A stretch of DNA of 9,927 nucleotides, taken from contig JAJRUC010000101.1 of the NCBI GenBank assembly GCA_024278015.1, positions 1-9,927 of the forward strand, read 5' to 3'. The translations under genes and the position numbers were made by a program. The DNA is from Chloroflexota bacterium (GTDB taxonomy: Bacteria > Chloroflexota > Anaerolineae > 4572-78). The stretch's first letter is position 1, and each line of letters opens with the position of its first letter. Shown here one piece after another: positions 1 through 6,662 of this stretch. Below the pieces are notes generated by a model, which saw only the letters and a program-made list of their open reading frames with translations, was not told the origin of the DNA and did not search any database.

Positions 1-29
1 GAATTCAAAATACTGGCAATTGTGGTATT

Positions 30-170
30 GCCCCCACCCCCTACCCCCTCCCCCAAATTTGGGGGAGGGGAACAAAAAGGGGTGCGCGAGGGGGCTTCGC
101 CCCCCTCGCTCTCTCTCACTCCCCCCTTCCCAATGGGAAGGGGGGATACAGGGGGGATGGGGAATATCCG
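30..170. repeat. cluster of three GC-run palindromes
   Basis: Three strong inverted repeats lie in a row. Bases 45-70 form a perfect 26-bp palindrome with a C4-T-C5 arm, an AAATTT centre and the mirror arm. Bases 86-94 pair with 101-109 (GCGAGGGGG with CCCCCTCGC) around a six-base loop. Bases 121-132 pair perfectly with 134-145 (CCCCCCTTCCCA with TGGGAAGGGGGG) around one base. They resemble the hairpins at 3125-3341 and 8735-8761, so they look like one family of intergenic repeats. They lie downstream of def on the minus strand and could end its transcript, but no clean T-tract follows on that strand. The remaining spacer up to 266 shows nothing recognisable. Confidence 0.75.
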
Positions 171-266
171 CAATTTCAGACTTTTTGCCTCAATTTGAAT
201 ATCTCCAGTTTTGTCAAATCCTTGACCGCGTAAGGTGAGAGAATGTGTATGGTCGAATCCCAAGGT

Positions 267-791
267 CTATTCTTCAAAAGCGTCTTCTTCATCATCCTCC
301 GGTGTAACCTGCCACAGTTTTTCTTTTTCTGTAATATAGTCAATGAATAAAATGCCGTCCAGGTGGTCTCTTTCATGCTGAAACACCCGCGCCAAAAAGT
401 CGGTTGCTTTCAACTTTATACGCTTGCCGGTCACGGTCCGGGCTTTCACTTCCAGGGCGGTGTGGCGGTTCACCAAGCCTATCCAGCCGGGAATCGACAG
501 GCAGCCTTCCTGCCCTTCTTCTATATCATCGGAAAGTTTGGTAAATTCCGGATTAATCAAAACGAATGGCTTGCCGCTGTCGGGGTCGTCTTCGTCTTCC
601 GGGATTTCGGCCACAAAGATGCGTTGCATCACCCCGATTTGCGGCCCGGCCAGGCCCACGCCGGAGGCGGCGTGCATCGTTTCCAGCATGTCATCGGCCA
701 GTTTTTTTAATTTCGGCCCAAAGTCTTTTATTTTTTTAGCCTGCTGTCTCAAACGGGGGTCATCTGCAAAAAAAATTTCTCTGATTGCCAC
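267..791 (-). CDS. def: peptide deformylase
   Basis: This 174-residue cytoplasmic metalloenzyme removes the N-terminal formyl group from nascent proteins. All three family motifs are visible: GVGLAGPQ at 44-51 (the common form is GxGLAAPQ), EGCLS at 95-99 and HERDH at 139-143. From the family, Cys97, His139 and His143 would bind the metal and Glu140 would be catalytic. Length is normal. The start is GTG, giving the typical MAIREI beginning; an AAGGT-like ribosome binding site lies about 12 bases upstream, a slightly long spacing. The C-terminus (about 163-174) is very acidic. It sits 81 bases downstream of the sensor gene on the same strand, with no convincing promoter between, so co-transcription is likely. 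No formyltransferase gene (fmt) is adjacent in this window. Confidence 0.97.
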   Translation of the reverse strand: MAIREIFFADDPRLRQQAKKIKDFGPKLKKLADDMLETMHAASGVGLAGPQIGVMQRIFVAEIPEDEDDPDSGKPFVLINPEFTKLSDDIEEGQEGCLSIPGWIGLVNRHTALEVKARTVTGKRIKLKATDFLARVFQHERDHLDGILFIDYITEKEKLWQVTPEDDEEDAFEE

Positions 792-872
792 AGCGATAAA
801 ATTACCTTCACGTTAAAAATGGGTACACTACCAAAAAATGTATGGAACATGGTAGCGGGATGTTGTCCGAAG

Positions 873-2774
873 TCAAATTTCCGCCGGAATGAGCAAGCTG
901 ATTTCCCAATGACCATCATGTTGAACATCTATCCACACGCGCCCGCCCTGGTATTCAACGGCTCTGGTAATGGCCTTCAAATCAATATCCTGCTCCAGTT
1001 CCTGTTGAATATGCGGCCGGGGCGCCGAGCTATTAATGCCGATGACCAGATAAGCCGCTATGTCACCTTCGGTTTGGACGGTTGTGTTCACTTCGATGGT
1101 GTCTTGCGCCCGCACATGAGCGCCCATTCGTAACAGCAAATCGGTGATGATTTTGGTTAAATGCTGCGGCGCAATTTGCACCGGCGGCAAGTTTGCCGCG
1201 AGGGTGGCCGTCAACAAAACCCCGGCCTGCTTTAATTCTTCCTTGGCCAGTTCGACGGCCTCACTCAAGGCATCGTTCACGCTTGTTTGGGCGGCGTCGC
1301 TGAGGGTGGCATAATAGCTGGGTTGATTGGCAGCGTGGCGCAAATCATCTTCCATTTTTTCAACATTTTGCCGGACGCGATGCAAATATCGTCGCTGCCC
1401 CCGGGTAATCAGGCCCACCGATTCGCCCAGCAGCAAATCGGTGTAACTGCGCACAGCCGACATCGGCGTGCGCAAGGTTTCAGACAATATGGCAACGGCC
1501 GCATCGCGGGCGCGCCAGCCTTCCATCTCCGCCGAAATATCGATGAGCAGGGCCACCAGGGCCACGCTGCGCGGTCGTCGGGTTCCGGTGGGGATGATGG
1601 TGGCCTTGATGATTCTGTCGCCTTGATACAGGGTTAAGCTGGACGGGGGGGGAGACGATTGTTTTTTGCGGCCCAAAGCCATTGCCAGGCGCATTGAGCC
1701 GATGAGGTGTTCCCAATGGGAATCTTTGGGGGCCAACGTAGACAGGGCCTTGTTCAGCAGCAAATCGCCGGGCCGGTTGAGGATGGTTTGGGCGGTGGTG
1801 TTGGCCTCTAAAATCATGCCTTTGGTATCGCACAGCAACACCCCCACCGGAATGTGCTTCAAAACAGCTTTCAGAATAGCGATAATTTCGCTATCGGGCG
1901 AGGCCGGTTCAACCAGCGGGCCGGTCGGTTTGGCGGATAACGCGGTCTGGGCCACCCAGTCGAGTTGCGGCAGCAGGCTGTCAACTTCCTGATTCCACAA
2001 CCCCAGCCGGTTGGCAATGTCCTTTGCGGTTTTGATTTTTCGTTCCAGTTCCTGGGCAAAGCCGGTAATCCATTCTTGCGCCTTGGCTACTTCCGTCCGT
2101 TGGTGGCGCAAACCCCGGTTAAATTTTTCCAGGGCCTCGCGGTCTGCCTGACGGGTGGGCACATGCGGTTGAGCATCTACCTCGGCCAAAGCGGCGGCCA
2201 GTTCTTCCGCCCGACGGGCGGCCTCTTCGTAGCGGCGGGCGTTTTCTATGGCGATGGCCGCGTATTCGGCCAAATCGGTCAACAGCGATACATCGTGGTC
2301 AGAGAAGGTTTTGAAGCTCTCTACCGCGTGGTCAACCGACAGCACTCCCAGCACGCCGGTCTGGCCTTTGATGGGCATATTCAGGATGGATTTTACCAGA
2401 TACCCGGTTTTAACCTTGTAAGAATCGTCGCGCTGATTGCCGCCCATGCGCAAGGGTTTGCCCGTACTGACCACCTGCCCGGCCAAACTGTCGGTTACGG
2501 GCATACTCATCACTTTGGCCGCTTTGTCTCCCAGCCCCTTGCCCGCCCGCAGATGCAATTGATTCGATTCGGCGTCAACCAGCATCAAAAAGCCTTCTTC
2601 GGCGTTGGTCAAATAAACCGCCGCCTCCACAATTCGATTCAATACGTTTTGCAAATCCAGAATCGAAGTAACGGCCTGGGCAATATCGTGCAAAATAGTC
2701 AGTTCCCGGATACGAACCTTAAGGCGCATGGTCATATCAAATTTATCTGACTGGTCTGATTTTTGTGTGGTCAT
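873..2774 (-). CDS. GAF-PAS sensor protein with degenerate histidine kinase module
   Basis: A 633-residue soluble protein with no membrane segment. Domains in order: GAF (about 24-180), a charged helical linker likely to coil (about 180-275), PAS (about 297-415), a HisKA-like helical hairpin (about 422-480) and a remnant HATPase_c domain (about 530-631). The expected H-box SHELRTP reads SETLRTP at 431-437, so the phospho-accepting histidine is Glu432; the codon GAA was checked in the DNA. The N-box is also lost (DLLLRMGAH at 545-553) and no DxGxG ATP-lid motif is present, although the terminal QGGRVW stretch and final strand remain. It is inferred to sense a ligand and signal by binding rather than by phosphotransfer. 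No response regulator gene adjoins it. The ATG start has AGGT 9 bases upstream. It is the first gene of a likely operon with def. Confidence 0.88.
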   Translation of the reverse strand: MTTQKSDQSDKFDMTMRLKVRIRELTILHDIAQAVTSILDLQNVLNRIVEAAVYLTNAEEGFLMLVDAESNQLHLRAGKGLGDKAAKVMSMPVTDSLAGQVVSTGKPLRMGGNQRDDSYKVKTGYLVKSILNMPIKGQTGVLGVLSVDHAVESFKTFSDHDVSLLTDLAEYAAIAIENARRYEEAARRAEELAAALAEVDAQPHVPTRQADREALEKFNRGLRHQRTEVAKAQEWITGFAQELERKIKTAKDIANRLGLWNQEVDSLLPQLDWVAQTALSAKPTGPLVEPASPDSEIIAILKAVLKHIPVGVLLCDTKGMILEANTTAQTILNRPGDLLLNKALSTLAPKDSHWEHLIGSMRLAMALGRKKQSSPPPSSLTLYQGDRIIKATIIPTGTRRPRSVALVALLIDISAEMEGWRARDAAVAILSETLRTPMSAVRSYTDLLLGESVGLITRGQRRYLHRVRQNVEKMEDDLRHAANQPSYYATLSDAAQTSVNDALSEAVELAKEELKQAGVLLTATLAANLPPVQIAPQHLTKIITDLLLRMGAHVRAQDTIEVNTTVQTEGDIAAYLVIGINSSAPRPHIQQELEQDIDLKAITRAVEYQGGRVWIDVQHDGHWEISLLIPAEI

Positions 2775-2830
2775 ATTTTTTTACCTGTGCCAATCAACCT
2801 TCCGGTTTGTGTTCACCGATATTCACTTAA

Positions 2831-2859
2831 AGCATACCCGCCCCTCGAAATAGTGTCAA
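2831..2859 (-). promoter_or_regulatory. sigma70-type promoter for sensor gene and def
   Basis: Read on the minus strand, TTGACA (2859-2854) and TATGCT (2836-2831) are separated by exactly 17 bases. This predicts a start near 2825 and a leader of about 50 bases before the ATG at 2774. Confidence 0.75.
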
Positions 2860-2958
2860 GGAGTTTGATAGATTATCGGTTGGGGGGTACATCTCCGGCG
2901 CGACTTGCCGGGCATATTGTTGCTGCAAAATTTGGTAGTGGTGTACAGTAAATGACAG

Positions 2959-3044
2959 GTCATTGTGAGCAAAGCGAAGCCCGCAGGGCTGAAGCAATCC
3001 CCTTGTTTGAGCGACGGAGATTGCTTCGCCCCGCTCGCAGCGAC
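2959..3044. repeat. dispersed palindromic repeat (REP/MITE-like)
   Basis: An imperfect inverted repeat. The outer arms GTCATTGTGAGC (2959-2970) and GCTCGCAGCGAC (3033-3044) match at 9 of 12 positions; the inner arms GAAGCAATCCC (2991-3001) and GAGATTGCTTC (3017-3027) match at 10 of 11. The wording GTCATTGCGAGC...GAAGCAATC...GATTGCTTCGC...GCTCGCAATGAC is a widely dispersed intergenic repeat in many bacterial genomes; that comparison is from memory. There is no coding capacity. Confidence 0.7.
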
Positions 3045-3052
3045 ATCTTTCC

Positions 3053-3068
3053 AGGAATTACGCAGTTG
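3053..3068 (+). repeat. lone terminal repeat related to the MITE at 3483
   Basis: AGGAATTACGCAGTTG matches the left end of the element at 3483-3498 in 15 of 16 bases. A degenerate partner may lie at 3354-3367 (GGCGCGTAGCCCCT), preceded by the same GGGGGTAAAA wording at 3336-3346. If so, 3053-3367 is an older, expanded copy of the element with the hairpins inside it. Confidence 0.5.
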
Positions 3069-3098
3069 GGAAATCTACCCTCTCCCCGCTTCGCGTCC

Positions 3099-3220
3099 CC
3101 CGGCGTCTGCGTTGTTGCCGTCGTCCTTCCCCCCTCGTGAAGGGGGCTTGAGGGATGCGCCCGGCGTCTGCGTTGTTGCCGTCGTCCCTCCCCCCTCGTG
3201 AGGGGGGATTGATTAAAGCG
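3099..3220. repeat. 61-bp tandem duplication
   Basis: Two consecutive 61-base units, 3099-3159 and 3160-3220. The first 27 bases of each (starting CCCGGCGTCTGCGTTGTTGC) are identical. Each then carries one CTCGTGA-centred hairpin; differences are concentrated in the last third of the unit. Confidence 0.85.
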
Positions 3221-3341
3221 GCAGCCGCCGCAAAAACCATCCGCGTCCCCTCCCCCCTCGTGAGGGGGGCTTGAGGGCTGGCAAAGGAATTGAATATCCC
3301 TGTCGTAGCCCTCCCCCCTCGTGAGGGGGGATTGAGGGGGG
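3125..3341. repeat. four-copy hairpin repeat, CCCTCCCCCCTCGTGAGGGG type
   Basis: Copies at 3125-3154, 3186-3212, 3247-3277 and 3309-3341. The core CCCCCCTC-GT-GAGGGGGG forms an 8-bp stem and is followed by (A/C)TTGA, usually then GGG. All four have the same orientation. The first copy has compensating changes (TTCCCC...GAAGGGGG) that keep the stem paired. Spacing is about 61 bases throughout. Confidence 0.85.
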
Positions 3342-3482
3342 TAAAATACGTCAGGCGCGTAGCCCCTCCTGCCTTCATCACTTGCTATTTAACCGCCACC
3401 TAAATTCAAGCCGGGGATTGCTGACGGTTCCGGCGATATCCACGGTCACTTTGACTATCGGCGGGTATCAGGCTATATTAAT

Positions 3483-3639
3483 AGGACTTACGCAGTTGCA
3501 ACATTTTACCCCCTCAGTCCCTGATGAAGAAACCGCTTCGCGCCCTCAAGCGGGGGGAATTAGCTCCTCCCCCGACAGCGGGGGACGCGAAGCGGGGAGG
3601 GGGTAAAACACCGTGATTTACCGCAACTGCGTAAGCCCT
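3483..3639. mobile_element. MITE-like element with 17-bp terminal inverted repeats
   Basis: A non-coding 157-bp element. Left end AGGACTTACGCAGTTGC (3483-3499) and right end GCAACTGCGTAAGCCCT (3623-3639) are inverted repeats with one mismatch. Flanks TATTAAT (3476-3482) and GATTAAT (3640-3646) may be an imperfect 7-bp target duplication. Inside, TTTTACCCCCT (3504-3514) faces AGGGGGTAAAA (3598-3608), enclosing a G/C-rich core that includes a 31-base block (3518-3548) repeated exactly at 8555-8585. There is no transposase. The right end lies 35 bases before the phosphatase gene and only about 24 from its ribosome binding site, so any promoter for that operon is inside or upstream of the element. 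Confidence 0.75.
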
Positions 3640-3674
3640 GATTAATTCAAGCAGCGTTTTTAGAAGGGAGCCTG

Positions 3675-4355
3675 ATGGCCGCAAGCAAACAGAAATCACA
3701 CACGCACCCCCAACCAACCACCGTCATCCTGGTGCGTCACGGAGAAAACGACTGGGTGACCACGGGCAAACTGCCCGGCTGGACGCCGGGCATTCATTTG
3801 AATAAACATGGTCGAAAGCAGGCCAGGGCCACCGGCCACCGGCTGCAAAAGACGCATCCCCGCATCAAGGCCATTTACGCCAGCCCGCTGGAACGCACCC
3901 GGGAAACAGCCCAGGCCCTTGCCAAAGCCATTCAGCCGGCCCGCCGCATTATTACCAATCGGGCCATCGGCGAAATTGACGTGGGAGACTGGGCCGGCAA
4001 AAAGATAAAAAAGTTGCGACGTCACCCGTTATGGCCGGTCATTCAGTTTTCTCCCAGCCGGGCGCAATTTCCCAATGGCGAAACCTTCTTCGAGGCCCAG
4101 GCCAGAGCTGTGGCAGCGATAGACCGTTTGGTAAAAAAACACCCGTCAGAAACGATTGTGCTGGTTTCGCACGCGGATATTATCAAGCTGGCCGTGGCTC
4201 ATTATCTGGGCATCCATCTTGATTTGTTTCAGCGGCTGGGCCTTGCTCCGGCTTCAATCACCATCATCCGCTTTTATCAGGGCCGGCCCTTCATTGAAGT
4301 TGTCAACGACACCGCCCATCTGCCCGCCCAAAAAACCAAATCGGCCAAAAAATAG
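3675..4355 (+). CDS. histidine phosphatase superfamily protein, MSMEG_4193-like
   Basis: A 226-residue soluble protein of the phosphoglycerate mutase/histidine phosphatase fold, which hydrolyses or transfers phosphate through a phospho-histidine. Visible residues: RHG at 21-23 (nucleophile His22), the SPLERTRETA block at 70-79 with Arg74, GEIDVGDWAG at 99-108 and SHAD at 165-168 (second catalytic His166). The pattern and the two genes that follow point to the MSMEG_4193-like probable phosphomutase family rather than glycolytic mutase; the substrate is unknown. An unusual basic, His-rich N-terminus (2-12) and Lys-rich C-terminus flank the domain. The start is ATG, with AGAAGGGAG just upstream. 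Only 9 bases separate it from the DUF3090 gene. It is the first gene of the three-gene operon. Confidence 0.92.
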   Translation: MAASKQKSHTHPQPTTVILVRHGENDWVTTGKLPGWTPGIHLNKHGRKQARATGHRLQKTHPRIKAIYASPLERTRETAQALAKAIQPARRIITNRAIGEIDVGDWAGKKIKKLRRHPLWPVIQFSPSRAQFPNGETFFEAQARAVAAIDRLVKKHPSETIVLVSHADIIKLAVAHYLGIHLDLFQRLGLAPASITIIRFYQGRPFIEVVNDTAHLPAQKTKSAKK

Positions 4356-4364
4356 TGTAAAATT

Positions 4365-4916
4365 ATGACTCCACCCCATATTGAATTGCGCAATGTCATC
4401 CGCATCACCATTAATACCGTCGGCCGGCCGGGCCGGCGCCTGTTTTTGCTGCAAGCCGCCGACGCGGTAGAGACCGTCACCCTGAAAATGGAAAAAGAGC
4501 AGGCCCGCGTTATGGCTCAAAAATCGCTGGAAATTCTGGAGAATATCGACAAGGAATTTGCCGACATCCGGCAGCAGGCCTCAAGCGAAACACCCCCCCA
4601 ACCCGCAGACCGGCAAGTGCACCCCCCCCACGACCCCCTGTTTGCCGTGGGCCAAATCGGTATCGGCTACGACCCGCAAACCGACCGGGTGGTGCTGGCT
4701 ATTCAGGAACTGGTGCAGGCCGAAAGCGAATCATCCGCCACGCCCGCAACGGCGCAATTCTGGATTACCCGCAGTCAATTGCAGCATTTAAGCCGTCACA
4801 CCTTGCAAGTGGTGGGCCACGGCCGGCCGATTTGCCCGTTGTGCGGCCGGCCCATTGATGCCGACGGCCATTTTTGCCCCCCCAGCAACGGACACGCCAA
4901 AAAATTTGTGCAATGA
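4365..4916 (+). CDS. DUF3090 family protein with C-terminal zinc motif
   Basis: A 183-residue protein of unknown function that fits the DUF3090 (TIGR03847-type) family. The N-terminal part (1-70) is a mixed fold carrying the family's FLLQA and VTLKMEKEQ wording; a variable Pro-rich stretch follows (about 72-90), then a second conserved block (FAVGQIGIGYD at 93-103). The C-terminus has the family signature GRPICPLCGRPIDADGHFC with Cys157, Cys160, Cys171 and possibly His177 as metal ligands. The start ATG has no clear Shine-Dalgarno and lies 9 bases after the phosphatase stop, suggesting coupled translation. It overlaps the next gene by four bases (ATGA at 4913-4916). Several GGCCGGCC octamers fall inside it. 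Confidence 0.88.
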   Translation: MTPPHIELRNVIRITINTVGRPGRRLFLLQAADAVETVTLKMEKEQARVMAQKSLEILENIDKEFADIRQQASSETPPQPADRQVHPPHDPLFAVGQIGIGYDPQTDRVVLAIQELVQAESESSATPATAQFWITRSQLQHLSRHTLQVVGHGRPICPLCGRPIDADGHFCPPSNGHAKKFVQ

Positions 4917-5686
4917 GCCGGTCGTCTCTGTTTGAGGCTGATTTTTTCGAGCCGCCCCAGGTCATTGAAACGGAAGCCGCCTTGTCTGCCCTGCAACAAG
5001 GCAAGCTGACCTTGCACGGCCTGTTGCCCTGGAGTTCCAACTACACATTTTTGGGCACCGTCAGCGTCCCGGCCCTGAAATTTAACGTGGTCTACAAGCC
5101 CTGCCGGGGCGAAAGGCCCCTGTGGGATTTTGAGCAAGGGACTTTGTGCCGGCGGGAAGTGGCCGCTTTTGAGTTGAGCCGGGCATTGGGCGGCCGGCCG
5201 GCCATCCCCCCCACCGTTTTGCGGACGGGCGAACACGGGCCGGGGTCTGTGCAGCAGTTTATCTACGCCGATTACAACATTCATTATTTTGTGATTGAAG
5301 ACGAACCGGCGTATCACAATGCGCTGCAACAATTGGCCGTCTTCGATTACTTGAGCAACAACGCCGACAGAAAAGGGGGGCATTGTTTGCTGGACCACCG
5401 GCAAAAATTGTGGGCCATTGACCACGGACTGACCTTTCACCGGCGCTACAAACTCAGAACCGTTATCTGGAAATACGCGGGCCGGCCCATTCCGCCGCAG
5501 ATGATGCGCCAACTGGCGCATTTCAGGGAAACGTTCACGCCGCAAAGCAAAATCTACCGCACCCTGCAAGAACTTGTTGCCCCGGAAGAACTTGAGGCGC
5601 TGGGCCGGCGGCTGGATACTTTGCTGGCCGGCGGGAAATTTCCCATGCCCCAAAACAGGCGGCCCTACCCCTATCCCCCCATCTGA
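4913..5686 (+). CDS. SCO1664 family protein (PI3/4-kinase-like fold)
   Basis: A 257-residue protein matching the SCO1664 (TIGR03843-type) family, distantly related to phosphatidylinositol 3/4-kinases. Kinase-like landmarks: VVYKPCRGERPLWDF at 59-73 with Lys62 in the position expected for nucleotide binding, REVAAFELS at 81-89, a catalytic-loop-like NNADRKGGHCL at 149-159 and a metal-loop-like AIDHGLTFH at 168-176. No activity is established for the family; ATP-dependent phosphotransfer is an inference. The ATGA overlap with DUF3090 selects this start; an in-frame TTG at 4874 would add 13 residues but lies inside the upstream gene. The C-terminus is Pro/Tyr-rich. It ends the operon; only a weak A/T hairpin (5697-5713) follows and no good terminator was found. 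Confidence 0.88.
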   Translation: MSRSSLFEADFFEPPQVIETEAALSALQQGKLTLHGLLPWSSNYTFLGTVSVPALKFNVVYKPCRGERPLWDFEQGTLCRREVAAFELSRALGGRPAIPPTVLRTGEHGPGSVQQFIYADYNIHYFVIEDEPAYHNALQQLAVFDYLSNNADRKGGHCLLDHRQKLWAIDHGLTFHRRYKLRTVIWKYAGRPIPPQMMRQLAHFRETFTPQSKIYRTLQELVAPEELEALGRRLDTLLAGGKFPMPQNRRPYPYPPI

Positions 5687-5777
5687 AAATTTCTAACGCA
5701 ATTTTAACAAATTGTTTACGCAAATCCAACAAAAAAGCGATACAACTTATAAGTGGGGGATGCGCAAGAAACCATTA

Positions 5778-5805
5778 TTGCGAAATCACGTTTTTCGGCT
5801 ATAAT
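5778..5805 (+). promoter_or_regulatory. sigma70-type promoter for the FmdB-type gene
   Basis: TTGCGA (5778-5783) and a perfect TATAAT (5800-5805) with a 16-base spacer. The start is expected near 5812, giving a leader of about 55 bases. Confidence 0.75.
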
Positions 5806-5865
5806 CTCCTTTTGGTTATCCGGTCGAAAGGCAATCGGCCAAATTCAGGCAGGTGGAGTGTAGTT

Positions 5866-6159
5866 ATGCCAACGTATCAGTATGCATGTCACACATGCGG
5901 TCATCAATTTGAAATCCGGCAGCGGTTTAGCGAAGACCCGCTCACCGAATGTCCCGCATGTAGCGGGCATATCCGGCGAATTATCAATCCGGTGGGCATT
6001 ATCTTCAAAGGCTCCGGCTTTTACATTACCGATAACAAGGCAAAACACAGTTTGAACGGCAATTCAAACGGAAAGCACAAAAAACAGGAGGCCGAAGCGA
6101 AGCCGGAATCGGCAGCCAAAAAGCCGGAATCGACCAAAGCCGACCCCAAAACGCCCTGA
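5866..6159 (+). CDS. FmdB family zinc ribbon protein
   Basis: A 97-residue protein. The first about 55 residues are the FmdB-type zinc ribbon: MPTYQYAC start, Cys8-x2-Cys11 and Cys29-x2-Cys32 as a four-cysteine metal site, and the family's KGSGFY at 48-53. From about 59 on it is a low-complexity tail rich in Lys, Glu and Pro, likely disordered. FmdB was named as a regulator of formamidase genes in Methylophilus, but the role of most members is unknown. The ATG at 5866 is chosen because AGGTGGAG sits 7 bases upstream and because the family begins MPxY; a TTG at 5812 in the same frame coincides with the expected transcription start. It precedes rplS by 102 bases. Confidence 0.93.
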   Translation: MPTYQYACHTCGHQFEIRQRFSEDPLTECPACSGHIRRIINPVGIIFKGSGFYITDNKAKHSLNGNSNGKHKKQEAEAKPESAAKKPESTKADPKTP

Positions 6160-6185
6160 GCGCCTTGTAAATCATGGCAACTATT

Positions 6186-6214
6186 TTGCCTGTCAATGCC
6201 GACCATGATACAAT
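6186..6214 (+). promoter_or_regulatory. sigma70-type promoter for rplS
   Basis: TTGCCT (6186-6191) and TACAAT (6209-6214) with a 17-base spacer. The predicted leader is about 40 bases. No known L19 leader structure was recognised in it. Confidence 0.7.
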
Positions 6215-6261
6215 GCGTTTTTGGGAAATGAAGCAGACTTTTTAGTAGAAGAGTGAGAAAA

Positions 6262-6618
6262 ATGGCTAACGCAGTAGATTTAATCAAATCTGTAGAAGTG
6301 TTAAAAGACAATGTACCTGAAGTAGCCGTAGGCGACACCGTAAAAGCGCATGTGCGGATTGTTGAAGGCAAAAATGAACGCATCCAGATTTTTCAGGGCG
6401 TGGTAATTGCCAAGGGCGGCAGCGGCTCAAATGCCTCAATCACCGTTCGGCGGGTAGCTTCCGGCGGCATCGGCGTGGAACGCAAGTTTTTAATTCATTC
6501 GCCGCGCATTCACAAGATTGAATCCATTCGCCACGCGCATGTTCGACGGGCCAAACTTTACTACCTTCGCAACCGCAGCGGCAAGGCCGCCCGTTTGCGA
6601 GAGAAACGCATTTACTAA
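6262..6618 (+). CDS. rplS: 50S ribosomal protein L19
   Basis: A 118-residue protein, normal length for L19, which lies at the 30S-50S interface of the ribosome. Family features are plain: VAVGDTVKAHVRIVEGKNER near the N-terminus, IQIFQGVVIA, ITVRR, GVERKF, HSPRI and the basic C-terminal block RRAKLYYLRNRSGKAARLREK. The ATG at 6262 (MANAVD) is preferred over an in-frame GTG nine bases upstream because AGAAGAG then sits 8 bases before it. It has its own promoter within the FmdB-rplS gap and a terminator directly after, so it is probably largely a single-gene transcript. rnhB follows, an arrangement common in bacteria. Confidence 0.98.
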   Translation: MANAVDLIKSVEVLKDNVPEVAVGDTVKAHVRIVEGKNERIQIFQGVVIAKGGSGSNASITVRRVASGGIGVERKFLIHSPRIHKIESIRHAHVRRAKLYYLRNRSGKAARLREKRIY

Positions 6619-6662
6619 ATTTTTGGCGGCTCGCCGCTGATAAATTGGTCAATTCAAATTAA

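Larger units (their letters stand above)
2775..3674. other. gene-free region rich in repeats
   Basis: Nine hundred bases between divergent operons with no credible gene. Apart from the promoter at 2831-2859 it holds a dispersed palindromic repeat (2959-3044), a lone copy of the downstream MITE-type end (3053-3068), a 61-bp tandem duplication (3099-3220), four CTCGTGAG-centred hairpins (3125-3341) and a complete MITE-like element (3483-3639). Bases 3382-3480 show nothing recognisable. Open frames here read as repeated PPSRGG/PLTRGE-type peptides, which is what these hairpins give when translated. Confidence 0.8.

Noticed and set aside
20..238. Open frame of 72 codons at the window start
   Set aside because: It runs through three GC palindromes and has a low-complexity Pro/Gly product with no ribosome binding site.
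241..262. GGTCGAATCCC-like wording considered as a tRNA T-arm
   Set aside because: No matching acceptor stem, D-arm or anticodon arm could be built around it, and it adjoins the def stop codon.
1965..2750. Long plus-strand open frame of 261 codons
   Set aside because: It lies wholly antisense to the GAF/linker part of the sensor gene, has no family pattern and is a mirror effect of that gene's codon usage.
3099..3341. Regular spacing of hairpins considered as a CRISPR array
   Set aside because: The units are tandem duplications with near-identical 'spacers', the repeats are C/G palindromes typical of intergenic elements, and no cas gene is present.
3058..3381. Minus-strand open frame of 107 codons with repeated PPSRGG and PLTRGE peptides
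   Set aside because: These peptides are translations of the four intergenic hairpins; there is no ribosome binding site or independent similarity.
4796..5653. Minus-strand open frame of 285 codons
   Set aside because: Antisense to the DUF3090 and SCO1664 genes, whose motifs, overlapping ATGA and operon spacing make them the real genes.
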